A stretch of 35,882 nucleotides of DNA from positions 1 through 35,882 of the IMG/VR virus record IMGVR_UViG_3300013126_000110, one strand, 5' to 3'. The stretch is from a virus. Below the pieces are notes generated by a model. The model had not been told where the DNA came from. It searched no databases and saw only the letters and a list, made by a program, of their open reading frames with translations. Both the position numbers and the translations under genes were made by a program. Shown in pieces: positions 11,640 to 20,265 of the stretch. Within the stretch, counting starts at the first letter, position 1; each line of letters opens with the position of its first letter.

Positions 11640-12113
11640 ATGTTGGAGAAGAAGGGGATTATATTAAGGGAATTGGTTGTATTTTTGGCTATGTTGCAGC
11701 CAATAATAATTGTTTGTGTGTTTGGGGTTGATTTTCCTTCCATATCATCCACATGGGAGACGATGCTTCAGCCGTTGTTTATAATAACGAATGCTGTTAC
11801 AAGTTTTTTCTTTTTCAGCATGAAGAGGTGGAAGATTCCATCATTTTTCTTATTGATGTTGACAGCGTTCTCTGTTGATTTCAGTCCTATGTTTCATAAT
11901 ATATTGGCAACGTTATTTTTCTTAACGTGTGTATATCCATTGATTTATATAAAAAGGTTTTCTTATTATGTTTTTATATATGTGTTTGGACTTTTTGTTT
12001 GGTGGTTATTTGGGTTATTTTGGTTTGAGGTGTTCAATGTTTATGTATTATGTGCTTATCATTTGCATTTGATGTTATATGGAAGACGATTAAAGAACAG
12101 ACATAAGGTTTAG
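11640..12113 (+). CDS. Integral membrane protein, 157 aa
   Basis: About five hydrophobic segments (near residues 9-27, 38-58, 63-83, 85-105 and 108-140), very rich in F and W, with a basic C-terminus (GRRLKNRHKV). It is a predicted inner-membrane protein of unknown function. The gene is transcribed divergently from 11601 and converges on 12114. Confidence 0.75.
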   Translation: MLEKKGIILRELVVFLAMLQPIIIVCVFGVDFPSISSTWETMLQPLFIITNAVTSFFFFSMKRWKIPSFFLLMLTAFSVDFSPMFHNILATLFFLTCVYPLIYIKRFSYYVFIYVFGLFVWWLFGLFWFEVFNVYVLCAYHLHLMLYGRRLKNRHKV

Positions 12114-12722
12114 TTATTCAATTATTTTTCCGTTAAATTCATATACATTAAGATTGCATTTTATTTTATCTGAGCTGTTGTTTTTTCTATGAGTAAAATG
12201 TATATGAGAATCTACTGTTGCGTGTGACCTATTTTCATTAATTTTCCATTTTTCATGTCTTATGACTTGTATGATATCAAAAGCTATTCTGCAACTATCA
12301 TCAGCATTTTCGTTATGTATTCCCCATGATGCATGTTGTGATAATTCCATATCATTCATGAGTCTATTTCTTGGGTATACAAGTGCTGCGTCTACAATAT
12401 CTCTAACGTCATGGTATTTTGAATAATCTGTGGAATGTTTTATATTTTCCACGTCAGTCCATTTTTTTATTTCTTCACCGTTTCCCCAACTTCCTTTTGT
12501 TTTAATCCATTTCTTTTTTGGGTGTATTTCCACTATGGTACCACGTTGAGTTCTATCACCTACTTCTAGTTCTTTTTTGGGTGCGAACTCATTGTATAGG
12601 TGTTCTTGGAAAGTTGGGTGGTCTTTTATGACATTGAATTGACCAATACCTATTCTGGAATAGAAGTCTAGTGCTTCTTGGATGATATGTAGTTGTTCAT
12701 CAGTAACTGTTAGGGTATTCAT
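12114..12722 (-). CDS. Hypothetical protein, 202 aa
   Basis: A soluble protein, MNTLTVTDEQLHIIQEALDFYSRIGIGQ at the start. A helical N-terminus resembles small phage proteins that begin with a DEQLxxIxxALDFYSR pattern. The central part is beta-rich with KKKWIKTKGSWGNGEE, a possible small barrel. The C-terminal half has many His residues. It is 1 nt downstream of the 12724-12972 gene on the same strand, hence an operon. Confidence 0.75.
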   Translation of the reverse strand: MNTLTVTDEQLHIIQEALDFYSRIGIGQFNVIKDHPTFQEHLYNEFAPKKELEVGDRTQRGTIVEIHPKKKWIKTKGSWGNGEEIKKWTDVENIKHSTDYSKYHDVRDIVDAALVYPRNRLMNDMELSQHASWGIHNENADDSCRIAFDIIQVIRHEKWKINENRSHATVDSHIHFTHRKNNSSDKIKCNLNVYEFNGKIIE

Positions 12723-12723
12723 A

Positions 12724-12972
12724 TTAATCGTTTAAAGTTAGACCACATTGAGATATGATATCTCTAAGCATTTCTCTATATTTTTCTGCTATTTCGTATT
12801 CTATGTCTGATGCTTCTTCATCTGGGTTAACAACTGAGTTTCCGTATTTGGTTGTTTTTCTAAGTTCTTGGTCCAAGTCCCACATTGCGGCTTTCCATTT
12901 ATGACCGTTTATTGCTGAGAGCATTTCAGTTTGTTCTTCAATTGAATCGAATTCTAATATAACTTTTGGCAT
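12724..12972 (-). CDS. Hypothetical protein, 82 aa
   Basis: Starts MPKVILEFDSIEEQTEMLSAINGHKWKAAMWDLDQELRK. A small ferredoxin-like or helical protein rich in E and W, likely a conserved phage family (FDSxEEQxEMLxAIxGxKWKxAMWDLDxELR), function unknown. First gene of a two-gene minus-strand operon with 12114-12722. Confidence 0.78.
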   Translation of the reverse strand: MPKVILEFDSIEEQTEMLSAINGHKWKAAMWDLDQELRKTTKYGNSVVNPDEEASDIEYEIAEKYREMLRDIISQCGLTLND

Positions 12973-13021
12973 GGTAATAATTTTTTAACAAATATACTTA
13001 TATTTTAGAATAATTTCAATA

Positions 13022-13052
13022 TTGCACAATAAAAAAAATGTTAGTAGATTTG
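13022..13052 (+). promoter_or_regulatory. Host-type promoter, weak -33
   Basis: ATTG near 13021-13024, 20 bp, TAGATTTG 13045-13052. Confidence 0.6.
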
Positions 13053-13064
13053 TAATAAAAAGTT

Positions 13065-13727
13065 ATGGTAGAATTTAAAATTAAGGAATACGATTTAAGA
13101 TTTATCATTGATAAGGCCATTCCATTAACACATGGTACTCATGTATCTTTATCACCAGAACCACCAATAATTAAAGAAGATTTCTTTTGGGTGGATGAAA
13201 TAAAATATAACCCGTTGGGGTTCATGTATTATTTATATGGTGTTGAAGGTGGTTATCATAACGGTGGGTTATATCCGTTATTGCCAGTTATTGTATCTTC
13301 TGAATTTTTGAATATTCATGACTTATTTTATAGCAACGGAACCATATATGAGGTAAGCGGTTTGTTTATAGATGAGGAAGACAGATGGAAAGTGATTGAT
13401 GAATTTGCAAACATACATTACGAATCTGACGTTTACAAAGTAATCGCAACTCCAGAGCAAATTGGTTATGTGTATAATGAGGGACCACCTCATGACCATA
13501 ATTATAATTGGGTGGATTCTAGGTATTTGGAGATTATGCACCCAAAAACCATTATTAATTGCGTAAAGAATGATTTTAAAATAACCATTGCTGTCGAAGA
13601 GAAGTGTGTTACTGGTGGCGAAGAATGTAGGGGTGAATTGATTTTGGTACCATATATGCACGAAAACAAAGTTATTATTGATAGTTACAAACTCCTTAAA
13701 AACTCAAGTTCAACGATTATTTATTAA
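13065..13727 (+). CDS. Hypothetical protein, 220 aa
   Basis: A soluble protein rich in H, Y, P and W, with no motif I recognise. The pattern of short strands suggests a beta-rich fold (LYPLLPVIVSSEF, YKVIATPEQIGYV). The start at 13065 follows a host-type -7 box by 12 nt. Confidence 0.75.
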   Translation: MVEFKIKEYDLRFIIDKAIPLTHGTHVSLSPEPPIIKEDFFWVDEIKYNPLGFMYYLYGVEGGYHNGGLYPLLPVIVSSEFLNIHDLFYSNGTIYEVSGLFIDEEDRWKVIDEFANIHYESDVYKVIATPEQIGYVYNEGPPHDHNYNWVDSRYLEIMHPKTIINCVKNDFKITIAVEEKCVTGGEECRGELILVPYMHENKVIIDSYKLLKNSSSTIIY

Positions 13728-13746
13728 CTTATTTATAACCTTTGTG

Positions 13747-13755
13747 ATATTTATA
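13747..13755 (+). promoter_or_regulatory. ATATTTATA element
   Basis: ATATTTATAG, 13 nt before the start codon at 13769. Confidence 0.58.
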
Positions 13756-13768
13756 GTAAAGGTTATAT

Positions 13769-14212
13769 ATGTCTTGTAAGTTTCAAAAATCAATAAAAGT
13801 TTTAATACAATATGCTGAAGAACAAGGTTTTAAGGTTATTATGAATTATGATAACACATCACAAGTTGATTGGATTGAGTTAAACAAACCGAACACAATA
13901 AAGATAGAGGACAAGGCGTTTGATTTTCAAGTGTATGAGTTTTTGCGTGAATTGGGTCATCATGAGTTAAGGAAAGATTGGTCTGAATACAAGAAGGTTT
14001 TGCCAACGGTTGCTTATGCTGAATCGGTGAAACCAAACAAGTATAGAAGAAGGATTGGGTATTATGTATCATCGATAGAAGAGGAATACAAGGCATGGGA
14101 AAGGGGTTTGGAATTGGCTAAATTGCTGGGTATAAAAATCAACAAAAAGAGATGGAATGTTTTAAAAAATAGGTGTTTAATGACTTATATTAGACATTTT
14201 GGGAAAAAATAA
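13769..14212 (+). CDS. Hypothetical protein with ELGHHE motif, 147 aa
   Basis: Residues about 55-65 read LRELGHHELRK, recalling the HELGH zinc motif of ImmA/IrrE-type proteins but without a proper HExxH, so activity is doubtful. A helical C-terminal half (EEYKAWERGLELAKLLGIKI) and a basic tail follow. This layout resembles a protein family seen in large phages, function unknown. Confidence 0.68.
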   Translation: MSCKFQKSIKVLIQYAEEQGFKVIMNYDNTSQVDWIELNKPNTIKIEDKAFDFQVYEFLRELGHHELRKDWSEYKKVLPTVAYAESVKPNKYRRRIGYYVSSIEEEYKAWERGLELAKLLGIKINKKRWNVLKNRCLMTYIRHFGKK

Positions 14213-14221
14213 TGAAAATTA

Positions 14222-14253
14222 TTTGGTTATTCCGAAAAATAGTTTTAATTTTG
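14222..14253 (+). promoter_or_regulatory. Host-type promoter
   Basis: TTTG 14222-14225, 20 bp, TAATTTTG 14246-14253. Drives the PcfJ-like gene. Confidence 0.75.
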
Positions 14254-14269
14254 TAAAAAATTTAATTAC

Positions 14270-15478
14270 ATGAAACAAAAAGATGAAAACAAACGGACCG
14301 ATTTTGTAAGTATTAAATTGGCCGAATCTAAAAGCAGCAAAAGAGAAAAGTTAATTGAAATCTACAAAAAGGACAGAAACAAAGCTAGAGTTATCTTTGA
14401 AAATGAATCTAGCGGTTTGTTCGTTGAATCTAGTATTTATGTTTATGAATACGACAACAAAGATTTTAGGGTAGTTCATTTTACTAACAATCTTTCTTTT
14501 TCAAAGAATAATATAATTTATAGGCGTGATAAGACTGATTATATTATAATTTACAAGCATGCTACCAAATCTTTTTATTTAAAAATAAATGGTCATTTCA
14601 AACCTTTAACTGTTCTTACCTTTAAGAACTATTGTTATCACAGTGACGTTCAAAAATATTTGTTATCCAAATTTGGTTGGATAAGAAACGCTCTTGAACT
14701 GGATTTGACTCATCATATAACATTAACCACTATTTTAAAGAAAAAATTATTTAACAGAGAAAAGTTGATTAAACACATATTTGGTGTTAACCATAATGTT
14801 GCAAAAGTTTTAACTGAAGTAAGTGTTGAAGCGCATCATATTAGATATCTTTGGAAGAAATACAATCATTTATTTTATAATTTAGATAAGTTAACACCAG
14901 AATTTTTAAGAAACCATTTATTACAAGATACATGTAAATTTGCTCAATCATTTAATGAAAAAATTAATTGTGCGTGGGGTGAGAAACGATTTAAGCAGTT
15001 CCATGATGAGTTGTATAAAAAACACATTGATGTTATTCTGGAATTTGAACCATTGTCTTTGTTGAATGTCGCTGAGGTTTATTTAGATTTTGCAAAATAC
15101 AGTGGGTATAAGATTTTGATATCAAACCATGATTTGATAGCTGAGGGTAAAAAGCAAAGTCATTGTGTTGGTACATATAGTCCACAAGTAAACAGTGGTA
15201 CTTGTGCTATTTTTTCTATTGGTGCTTATACGTTGGATTTAAGATTTAGCATTCCATGGGACCGAAATAAAGAATTAAAAGATAAAATATTGCACATAGC
15301 TCAATTTAGGGGTTATAGCAATTGTGATGCCCCAAAAGAATTATATGCTGAAGTACAAGAGTATATTGATGAGTTCAACAAAGATGTGAAAAAATATGAG
15401 TTAATGTCACACAGATTTATTAGTGTACCAAACAATTTGGACTTGTTTATAGCCGAACAAGGTGATTTACCATTCTAA
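14270..15478 (+). CDS. PcfJ-like protein, 402 aa
   Basis: Residues 292-320 carry the PcfJ signature, an EGKKQSHCVGTY segment followed by a V-x2-G-x3-I pattern (His298, Cys299, Gly301). The N-terminal ~280 residues are helical and basic, as in other PcfJ-like proteins. PcfJ is named from a conjugative plasmid gene; its biochemical role is not established. It is driven by a host-type promoter, unlike many neighbours, and ends at a bidirectional terminator shared with the converging 562-aa gene. Confidence 0.72.
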   Translation: MKQKDENKRTDFVSIKLAESKSSKREKLIEIYKKDRNKARVIFENESSGLFVESSIYVYEYDNKDFRVVHFTNNLSFSKNNIIYRRDKTDYIIIYKHATKSFYLKINGHFKPLTVLTFKNYCYHSDVQKYLLSKFGWIRNALELDLTHHITLTTILKKKLFNREKLIKHIFGVNHNVAKVLTEVSVEAHHIRYLWKKYNHLFYNLDKLTPEFLRNHLLQDTCKFAQSFNEKINCAWGEKRFKQFHDELYKKHIDVILEFEPLSLLNVAEVYLDFAKYSGYKILISNHDLIAEGKKQSHCVGTYSPQVNSGTCAIFSIGAYTLDLRFSIPWDRNKELKDKILHIAQFRGYSNCDAPKELYAEVQEYIDEFNKDVKKYELMSHRFISVPNNLDLFIAEQGDLPF

Positions 15479-15481
15479 AAT

Positions 15482-15509
15482 AAAAAAGGGGTTTTAAAAC
15501 CCCTTTTTT
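15482..15509. terminator. Bidirectional terminator
   Basis: AAAAAAGGGGTTTT (15482-15495) / AAAACCCCTTTTTT (15496-15509), between converging genes. Confidence 0.92.
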
Positions 15510-17197
15510 TATATTCCTCTTCTAGCTTTTGCTTTGTTAATTCTATCCAACGCAGCTTGTCTTTCTTTTTCTCTTCTGGCAAGTTCTTCTGGGTCATATA
15601 GACTTTTGGTTCCACCTTTTTCTGGTAGGTTACCAGTTTCAATATATTTTTGAATTTCTGCTTCTAATGGTCTTCTACCCAAGTGTTGTTGTAGGGCCAT
15701 GATTGCATCTTTTCTTTGTTTGTGTTTTTCTAGTTTAGGGTCACCAGCCATTTTTTCTTTTGATAAATCAGCAGCATCACCGTGAGCTGTATAAGCGTCA
15801 TAATCTGGTAAATTCTTTTTAACGAAATCGATTATTTCTTGACCATAAATTATGTATGCTTTTATTTCAGTATCTGAGGCTGGAGAGCCTGGTGCTGGTA
15901 GTGTAAAATCGATAAAGCTTTCACCAGTTGAAGAAACGATACCAGCTGGTAATTCCATTCTAAATCTTCTTTCTGACCTTTGTGCTACACCACCTCTAGT
16001 TTTAGCATCACCAGTTTTTGGTGAATAAGTATCTGGATGTTCTATACCTCTATTAGCATGTAGTTTAAATTCTTTATAAAAAGCTGACTCACCTCTACCA
16101 CCTAAATCCATTGCTCTAACATCGCCAGCGGCATGTTTATAGCTAGTAATTCTAACATGACCATGCATGTTTACCACTGCTGCACCAACCCATTGTCCTT
16201 CGTTTGGATTGTTGAAGTATGGGTCACCACCATATAGTTCGTTAGCTTTTGCCACTTTAAACATTGTTCTGTATAAATCGTCTTTTGTAGAGTTTTTAGC
16301 TTCGGTGATTGTTCTAAGTGATTCTTTTATTGATTGTTTGAATTCGTAGTTTTCTTTTACTGACATTAGTTTGTCATAAGCTTTTGCTTTGTAGCTATCT
16401 AGCACATCCATAAATGGTGTTCTTCTAAGTGTTTTGAAAACTAAATTTTCGATAGAGTATTCCCCACCATCTTCTAAACCGCTAGTTCTATATTTTTTGA
16501 TTTTGTCTTTAAGCGTTTTAACTTTATCAACTACTGATTCTAGGTTTCCTTCTTGGTAATCTTTTCTTATATCTTTAAGTCTATCGATAAATCTATCAGC
16601 TTTTTGTTTGATTACCTTTTTGTTAACTTTAAATTCTTCTCTTTTTGGTTCCAACACCCATTTGTCTTTTTTAACTGAGTAGATAGCAGTTGCTACTAGT
16701 TTAGCTGTTCTATCTTGTGCGTATAATTCAACTGGGTATTCATAAACTGTGATGTCGTGTGCTTGATTCCAAAGTGATTTTTGAGCATGGAAGAAATCTT
16801 CTTTGAATTGTTGGTCACCGTTTATTGTGTCAAAATCTAATACGATATGTAAATCGATATCTGAGAATTTGGACCAATTATAATTTGCAAGACTACCAGT
16901 AAAGATAATGTCTACCATTTTAACATTTTCTGGTAAGTTAAGTTCTTTGAAGAAATCGTTAGCTATTTTAATTAGTTTTGTTCTAACTACCGATTTAAGT
17001 TTGTTACCTTCCCAAATTTTTGGGTTAAGTTCAGATTTAATAGCGAAACTATTAAGCACATCTGATGGTATTTTAACTTCTTTTGATATGTTATCAGAAA
17101 TACTATTTGAAATATCATCTATCTCATCTATTGCTTGTTTTGTAGATGGAACTGAATAATTTTCTATATTTTGATTTTCGGTTAAGAATATTATCAT
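15509..17197 (-). CDS. Large protein with Pol-beta-type nucleotidyltransferase domain, 562 aa
   Basis: Residues 99-121 hold the nucleotidyltransferase signature, with GSLANYNW followed by SDIDLHIVLD. Catalytic acids are Asp113 and Asp115, with Asp148 (HDITVYEY) as a possible third. A helical domain follows. At residues 289-300 there is SIKESLRTITEA, the same IKxxLRxxLxE-type tag that starts other proteins here, so the protein may be cut after Glu299 into two parts. The second half (about 300-562) is unrecognised, with an MHGHVRI segment and a basic helical C-terminus. An ATATTTATA element lies 13 nt before the start. A virion protein delivering an NTase into the host is possible but inferred. 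Confidence 0.65.
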   Translation of the reverse strand: MIIFLTENQNIENYSVPSTKQAIDEIDDISNSISDNISKEVKIPSDVLNSFAIKSELNPKIWEGNKLKSVVRTKLIKIANDFFKELNLPENVKMVDIIFTGSLANYNWSKFSDIDLHIVLDFDTINGDQQFKEDFFHAQKSLWNQAHDITVYEYPVELYAQDRTAKLVATAIYSVKKDKWVLEPKREEFKVNKKVIKQKADRFIDRLKDIRKDYQEGNLESVVDKVKTLKDKIKKYRTSGLEDGGEYSIENLVFKTLRRTPFMDVLDSYKAKAYDKLMSVKENYEFKQSIKESLRTITEAKNSTKDDLYRTMFKVAKANELYGGDPYFNNPNEGQWVGAAVVNMHGHVRITSYKHAAGDVRAMDLGGRGESAFYKEFKLHANRGIEHPDTYSPKTGDAKTRGGVAQRSERRFRMELPAGIVSSTGESFIDFTLPAPGSPASDTEIKAYIIYGQEIIDFVKKNLPDYDAYTAHGDAADLSKEKMAGDPKLEKHKQRKDAIMALQQHLGRRPLEAEIQKYIETGNLPEKGGTKSLYDPEELARREKERQAALDRINKAKARRGI

Positions 17198-17210
17198 AAT
17201 AATTTTTATT

Positions 17211-17219
17211 TATAAATAT
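17211..17219 (-). promoter_or_regulatory. ATATTTATA element, minus strand
   Basis: ATATTTATAAATA on the minus strand, 13 nt before the start at 17197. Confidence 0.6.
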
Positions 17220-17262
17220 CCATTTTTGTTATTAAAGGATTTAATTTCTGGAAAATAAAGCG

Positions 17263-17270
17263 TATATTTG
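17263..17270 (+). promoter_or_regulatory. Host-type -7 box
   Basis: TATATTTG 15 nt before the start at 17286; no good -33 TTTG at the expected distance. Confidence 0.45.
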
Positions 17271-17285
17271 TAAAAAATAAACATT

Positions 17286-17789
17286 ATGGATTTAAAATGC
17301 ATCTTAGATTGGGACGCTTATCATAAAAATAGAAAAACCAAACCATTAGATTTAAAATTTGATACCAAAATCAAAACTTGGGAGGATTATAAAGCAGACA
17401 TGGATTTTAGAATGAACCAAACGTTAATATTGGCGTTTTGTAAACCAGAAACTCATGAAACACATTATTTGCACTCATATGAGAAATGGCACATTGTTGA
17501 TGGTGAGCGTTATGATGATAAAGAAATAAACTTTAAAGAAAAGTGGTCTTTGCTTATGTATGCTGTTGATTGTATTGAGGATATGGGATATTTTAGTACG
17601 ATTGAGAAATTTGCCAACGGTAAAGTACATAGAATGTGGTTCAATGAATGTGGTACATGGGCTGAAGTAGCTTCTGGTGCCAGAGGTGAAACAAAGAAAG
17701 AAACCATATACGAAGCGGTGTTAGATTTTTGCAAATGGTATGTTAAAAAGAATTTAGATAAAATTATAGAGAATGGTGGAAAAATATAA
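17286..17789 (+). CDS. Hypothetical protein, 167 aa
   Basis: Unrecognised soluble protein with many W, H and acidic residues (LILAFCKPETHETHYLHSYE). The end overlaps the next gene by 17 bp, so the two are co-transcribed. Confidence 0.75.
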   Translation: MDLKCILDWDAYHKNRKTKPLDLKFDTKIKTWEDYKADMDFRMNQTLILAFCKPETHETHYLHSYEKWHIVDGERYDDKEINFKEKWSLLMYAVDCIEDMGYFSTIEKFANGKVHRMWFNECGTWAEVASGARGETKKETIYEAVLDFCKWYVKKNLDKIIENGGKI

Positions 17790-18159
17790 AATAACTGAAG
17801 AAAACGCTAGTGGCAACTGTCCAGAGTGTCGTTATTCATGGGACAAAGGTGATGCGATGGAATATTTAAAACAATCATTTCCAATGCTTAATGAAGATGA
17901 ACTACTAAAGAGAGCCTATAAATTATATAATTGGACACCAGAAAATCCTAGAAGGTTCAGTCATTTGCTTTATATTGAACCATCAGATGGTGATTATGAC
18001 TTTACTGGTCAAAACGGTTATTATCAATGCCCTAATTGCAATATTGCGTGGGATGATGTTGATGGGTCCAGAACTGAAAAATACAAAACCATGTTGGATA
18101 ACCATTCAGCTATGGAAATATTCTTAAAAGAGTTGATGGAGAAAAATAACAGAAGGTAA
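17773..18159 (+). CDS. Zinc-ribbon-like protein, 128 aa
   Basis: Two CxxC pairs, Cys16/Cys19 (NCPECRYSWDKGD) and Cys86/Cys89 (QCPNCNIAWDD). They are separated by a helical region and look like two knuckles of one zinc site. Both are followed by a W-D pattern, suggesting an internal duplication. Overlaps the 3' end of the previous gene by 17 bp. Function unknown. Confidence 0.7.
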   Translation: MVEKYKITEENASGNCPECRYSWDKGDAMEYLKQSFPMLNEDELLKRAYKLYNWTPENPRRFSHLLYIEPSDGDYDFTGQNGYYQCPNCNIAWDDVDGSRTEKYKTMLDNHSAMEIFLKELMEKNNRR

Positions 18160-18203
18160 TTTAAAGTTGACAATTATTTAACATTGTTATTAGTTATCAT
18201 AAA

Positions 18204-18212
18204 ATACTTATA
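18204..18212 (+). promoter_or_regulatory. ATATTTATA-type element (ATACTTATA)
   Basis: ATACTTATAGAT immediately before the start at 18216 (3 nt gap), the same TTATAGATATG string as at 23265. Confidence 0.45.
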
Positions 18213-18215
18213 GAT

Positions 18216-18920
18216 ATGAGTGCAATGTTATCAATTATTATACCTTGTAAGAACGAAGAAAGATATATAGGTAAGTTATTAGATTCTTTAGTTGACCAAA
18301 AATTACCTCAGAATGTGGAGATAATTGTTGCTGATGCTGAGTCAACTGACAATACAGTAAACATAATTAAATCATATTTCGATAGGTTACCTAATTTAAA
18401 AATAATAAAAGGTGGTTTACCATCTGTTGGTAGAAATTTGGGTGCTATTGAAGCCGATGGTGATGTTTTATTATTCATTGATTCTGATGTGTATTTTAAA
18501 AATCATACGCTGATATACGATTCTTTTAAATTGTTTTTAAAAAAAGATGCCGATATTTTAGGTTGTTTATTAAATATTGAGAACAACTTTAAAATAAAAA
18601 TGGTATATGGGTTATGTAATTTTATTTTTTATTTATCTAAATTGGACAAACCATTTGTTGTTGGTTCATATATGATGATAAGAAAAAATTTGTTTTTTGA
18701 AAATGGTGGTTTTGATGAAGGGTTATTACATTGTGAAGATTATTTTTTAAGTAGAAAAATTAGTAGGTCTAAGTATATAATAATTAATGACTATACATAT
18801 ACTGATGACAGACGTTTTAAAAAACTAGGCACTTTAAATATGATAAAGTATTTTACAAAAAATATTTTAAACAAAAATAATAAAGAATATTTTAAAAAAG
18901 ACGTTGGTTATTGGTCATGA
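18216..18920 (+). CDS. GT2 family glycosyltransferase, 234 aa
   Basis: Classic GT-A fold N-terminus: LSIIIPCKNEERYIGKLLDSL (about residues 5-25), IIVADAESTDNT (about 38-49), SVGRNLGAIEADGDVLLFIDSDVYF (about 70-94) with the DSD metal-binding motif, then a hydrophobic segment near residues 135-150. GT2 enzymes transfer sugars from nucleotide-sugar donors. The start of the next gene overlaps its stop (ATGA), so it is coupled with a phosphoesterase. In phages such enzymes can modify DNA or host surface glycans; which applies here is unknown. Confidence 0.86.
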   Translation: MSAMLSIIIPCKNEERYIGKLLDSLVDQKLPQNVEIIVADAESTDNTVNIIKSYFDRLPNLKIIKGGLPSVGRNLGAIEADGDVLLFIDSDVYFKNHTLIYDSFKLFLKKDADILGCLLNIENNFKIKMVYGLCNFIFYLSKLDKPFVVGSYMMIRKNLFFENGGFDEGLLHCEDYFLSRKISRSKYIIINDYTYTDDRRFKKLGTLNMIKYFTKNILNKNNKEYFKKDVGYWS

Positions 18921-19636
18921 AATATAGAACTATCATTATATCTGATTTACATTTGGGTTCAAATTACAGCAGAGCGGAAGACATATCAAAATTTTTAAGT
19001 GAAATAGAGTGTGAAACATTAATTTTAAACGGTGACATTATTGATGGCTGGGCTTTAAAAAGAGGTAATTCATGGACTGAAGAACACATGAGATGTGTTA
19101 GGAAAATAATGAAGAAGTCTTATAAAACAAAAGTTTTTTGGGTTAGAGGAAATCATGATGATTTTTTACATGATTTTATTCCTTTGACATTAGGGAACAT
19201 AAACATTGTTGAAACAATGGACTTTTATGGTTTAAATGGTAAGAAATATTTGATATTACATGGGGATATCTTTGACATTTTTGTTAATCAAATGAAATGG
19301 TTAGCAAAAATAGGTTCAGTTGGTTATGATTTGACTTTATGGATAAATAAATGGTATAACAAATACCGAGCATTTAGAGGTAAAGAATATTTTTCATTAT
19401 CTAAAAAAATTAAAGATTCAGTAAAAAGCGCAACAAACTTTATCGGTGATTTTGAAAACCATATGGTCACACATTCAAAATCTTTAAATTTTGATGGTGT
19501 TATATGTGGTCATATACATAAAGCAGAAATTAGAACGATAGATGGGATTGAGTATATGAACTCTGGTGATTGGGTTGAATCTAAAACCGCTTTAGTTGAA
19601 GATAATTTAGGTAACTGGAGTTTAATACATTATTGA
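18917..19636 (+). CDS. Calcineurin-like metallophosphoesterase, LpxH-like, 239 aa
   Basis: All five metallophosphoesterase motifs are visible: SDLHLG (residues 9-14), NGDIIDGW, RGNHDD, LHGD and GHIH. The YMNSGDWVES ending resembles UDP-2,3-diacylglucosamine hydrolase (LpxH)-type proteins found next to glycosyltransferases. The ATG at 18917 overlaps the GT stop; the longer TTG start at 18911 is less likely. The pairing suggests the two act on a lipid-linked or surface glycan precursor, an inference from neighbours. Confidence 0.84.
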   Translation: MKYRTIIISDLHLGSNYSRAEDISKFLSEIECETLILNGDIIDGWALKRGNSWTEEHMRCVRKIMKKSYKTKVFWVRGNHDDFLHDFIPLTLGNINIVETMDFYGLNGKKYLILHGDIFDIFVNQMKWLAKIGSVGYDLTLWINKWYNKYRAFRGKEYFSLSKKIKDSVKSATNFIGDFENHMVTHSKSLNFDGVICGHIHKAEIRTIDGIEYMNSGDWVESKTALVEDNLGNWSLIHY

Positions 19637-20265
19637 TTTTTTGGTGGTCTTTTTGTCCCAGTTGATTTTGGTTTAAGAACTTTGGCAATTTTTGCTTTTG
19701 GGTGTTCTTTCTTTTTATCAGTTGGTAATTTCTTTTTCTTGGGTTTTCTTTTTATCTTTTTTATCTCGAATATACGTTCTTTAAATGGTTTTAATTTTAT
19801 GTTGTAGGGTTCTTTTTCCAATAAACTAATATCTAAATCCCATTCATGTTTAGAACGTTCTTTATGGACCTCAAATGATTGAATGATATGTTTCTGTATT
19901 TGTTCCATTGACCATTTATTTACTTTGGCTAGTTGAATATAGCATACTTTTTCATTACCCATAGCTATTGCTCTACCTATGTGTTTTGTCATATGACAGT
20001 TAGGGCATAATGAAATTAGTCCAACTAGTTTTTGAATATGGTTTTCATCATCATAATCCCATATCTCGTGACACTCAACGTTATGTTTTTTACCTTGGTT
20101 TTTACCAGTATCACCACATATCTCGCATTTATTTCCAGCGGCAGCGTAAGATATTTTTCTTATTTTATCCCATTCTTCAGTTTTAACTGTTGTTCTAACG
20201 TTTGAATAGTGACATGTTGTTGGTATTAATTCGACCAATAATTTCTTTTTAGATTTTGTAGACAT
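19630..20265 (-). CDS. HNH nuclease-like protein, 211 aa
   Basis: Cys47/Cys50 (CEICG), then VECHEIWDYDD with His66, then SLCPNCHMTKH with Cys87, Cys90, His91 and His95. This matches the zinc-bearing HNH fold, with His66 as the likely catalytic base. The C-terminal ~60 residues are very Lys-rich. The 5' end overlaps the PD-(D/E)XK-like gene by 17 bp, so they form an operon. It is not inside an intron or intein, so a homing role is not indicated. Confidence 0.75.
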   Translation of the reverse strand: MSTKSKKKLLVELIPTTCHYSNVRTTVKTEEWDKIRKISYAAAGNKCEICGDTGKNQGKKHNVECHEIWDYDDENHIQKLVGLISLCPNCHMTKHIGRAIAMGNEKVCYIQLAKVNKWSMEQIQKHIIQSFEVHKERSKHEWDLDISLLEKEPYNIKLKPFKERIFEIKKIKRKPKKKKLPTDKKKEHPKAKIAKVLKPKSTGTKRPPKNQ

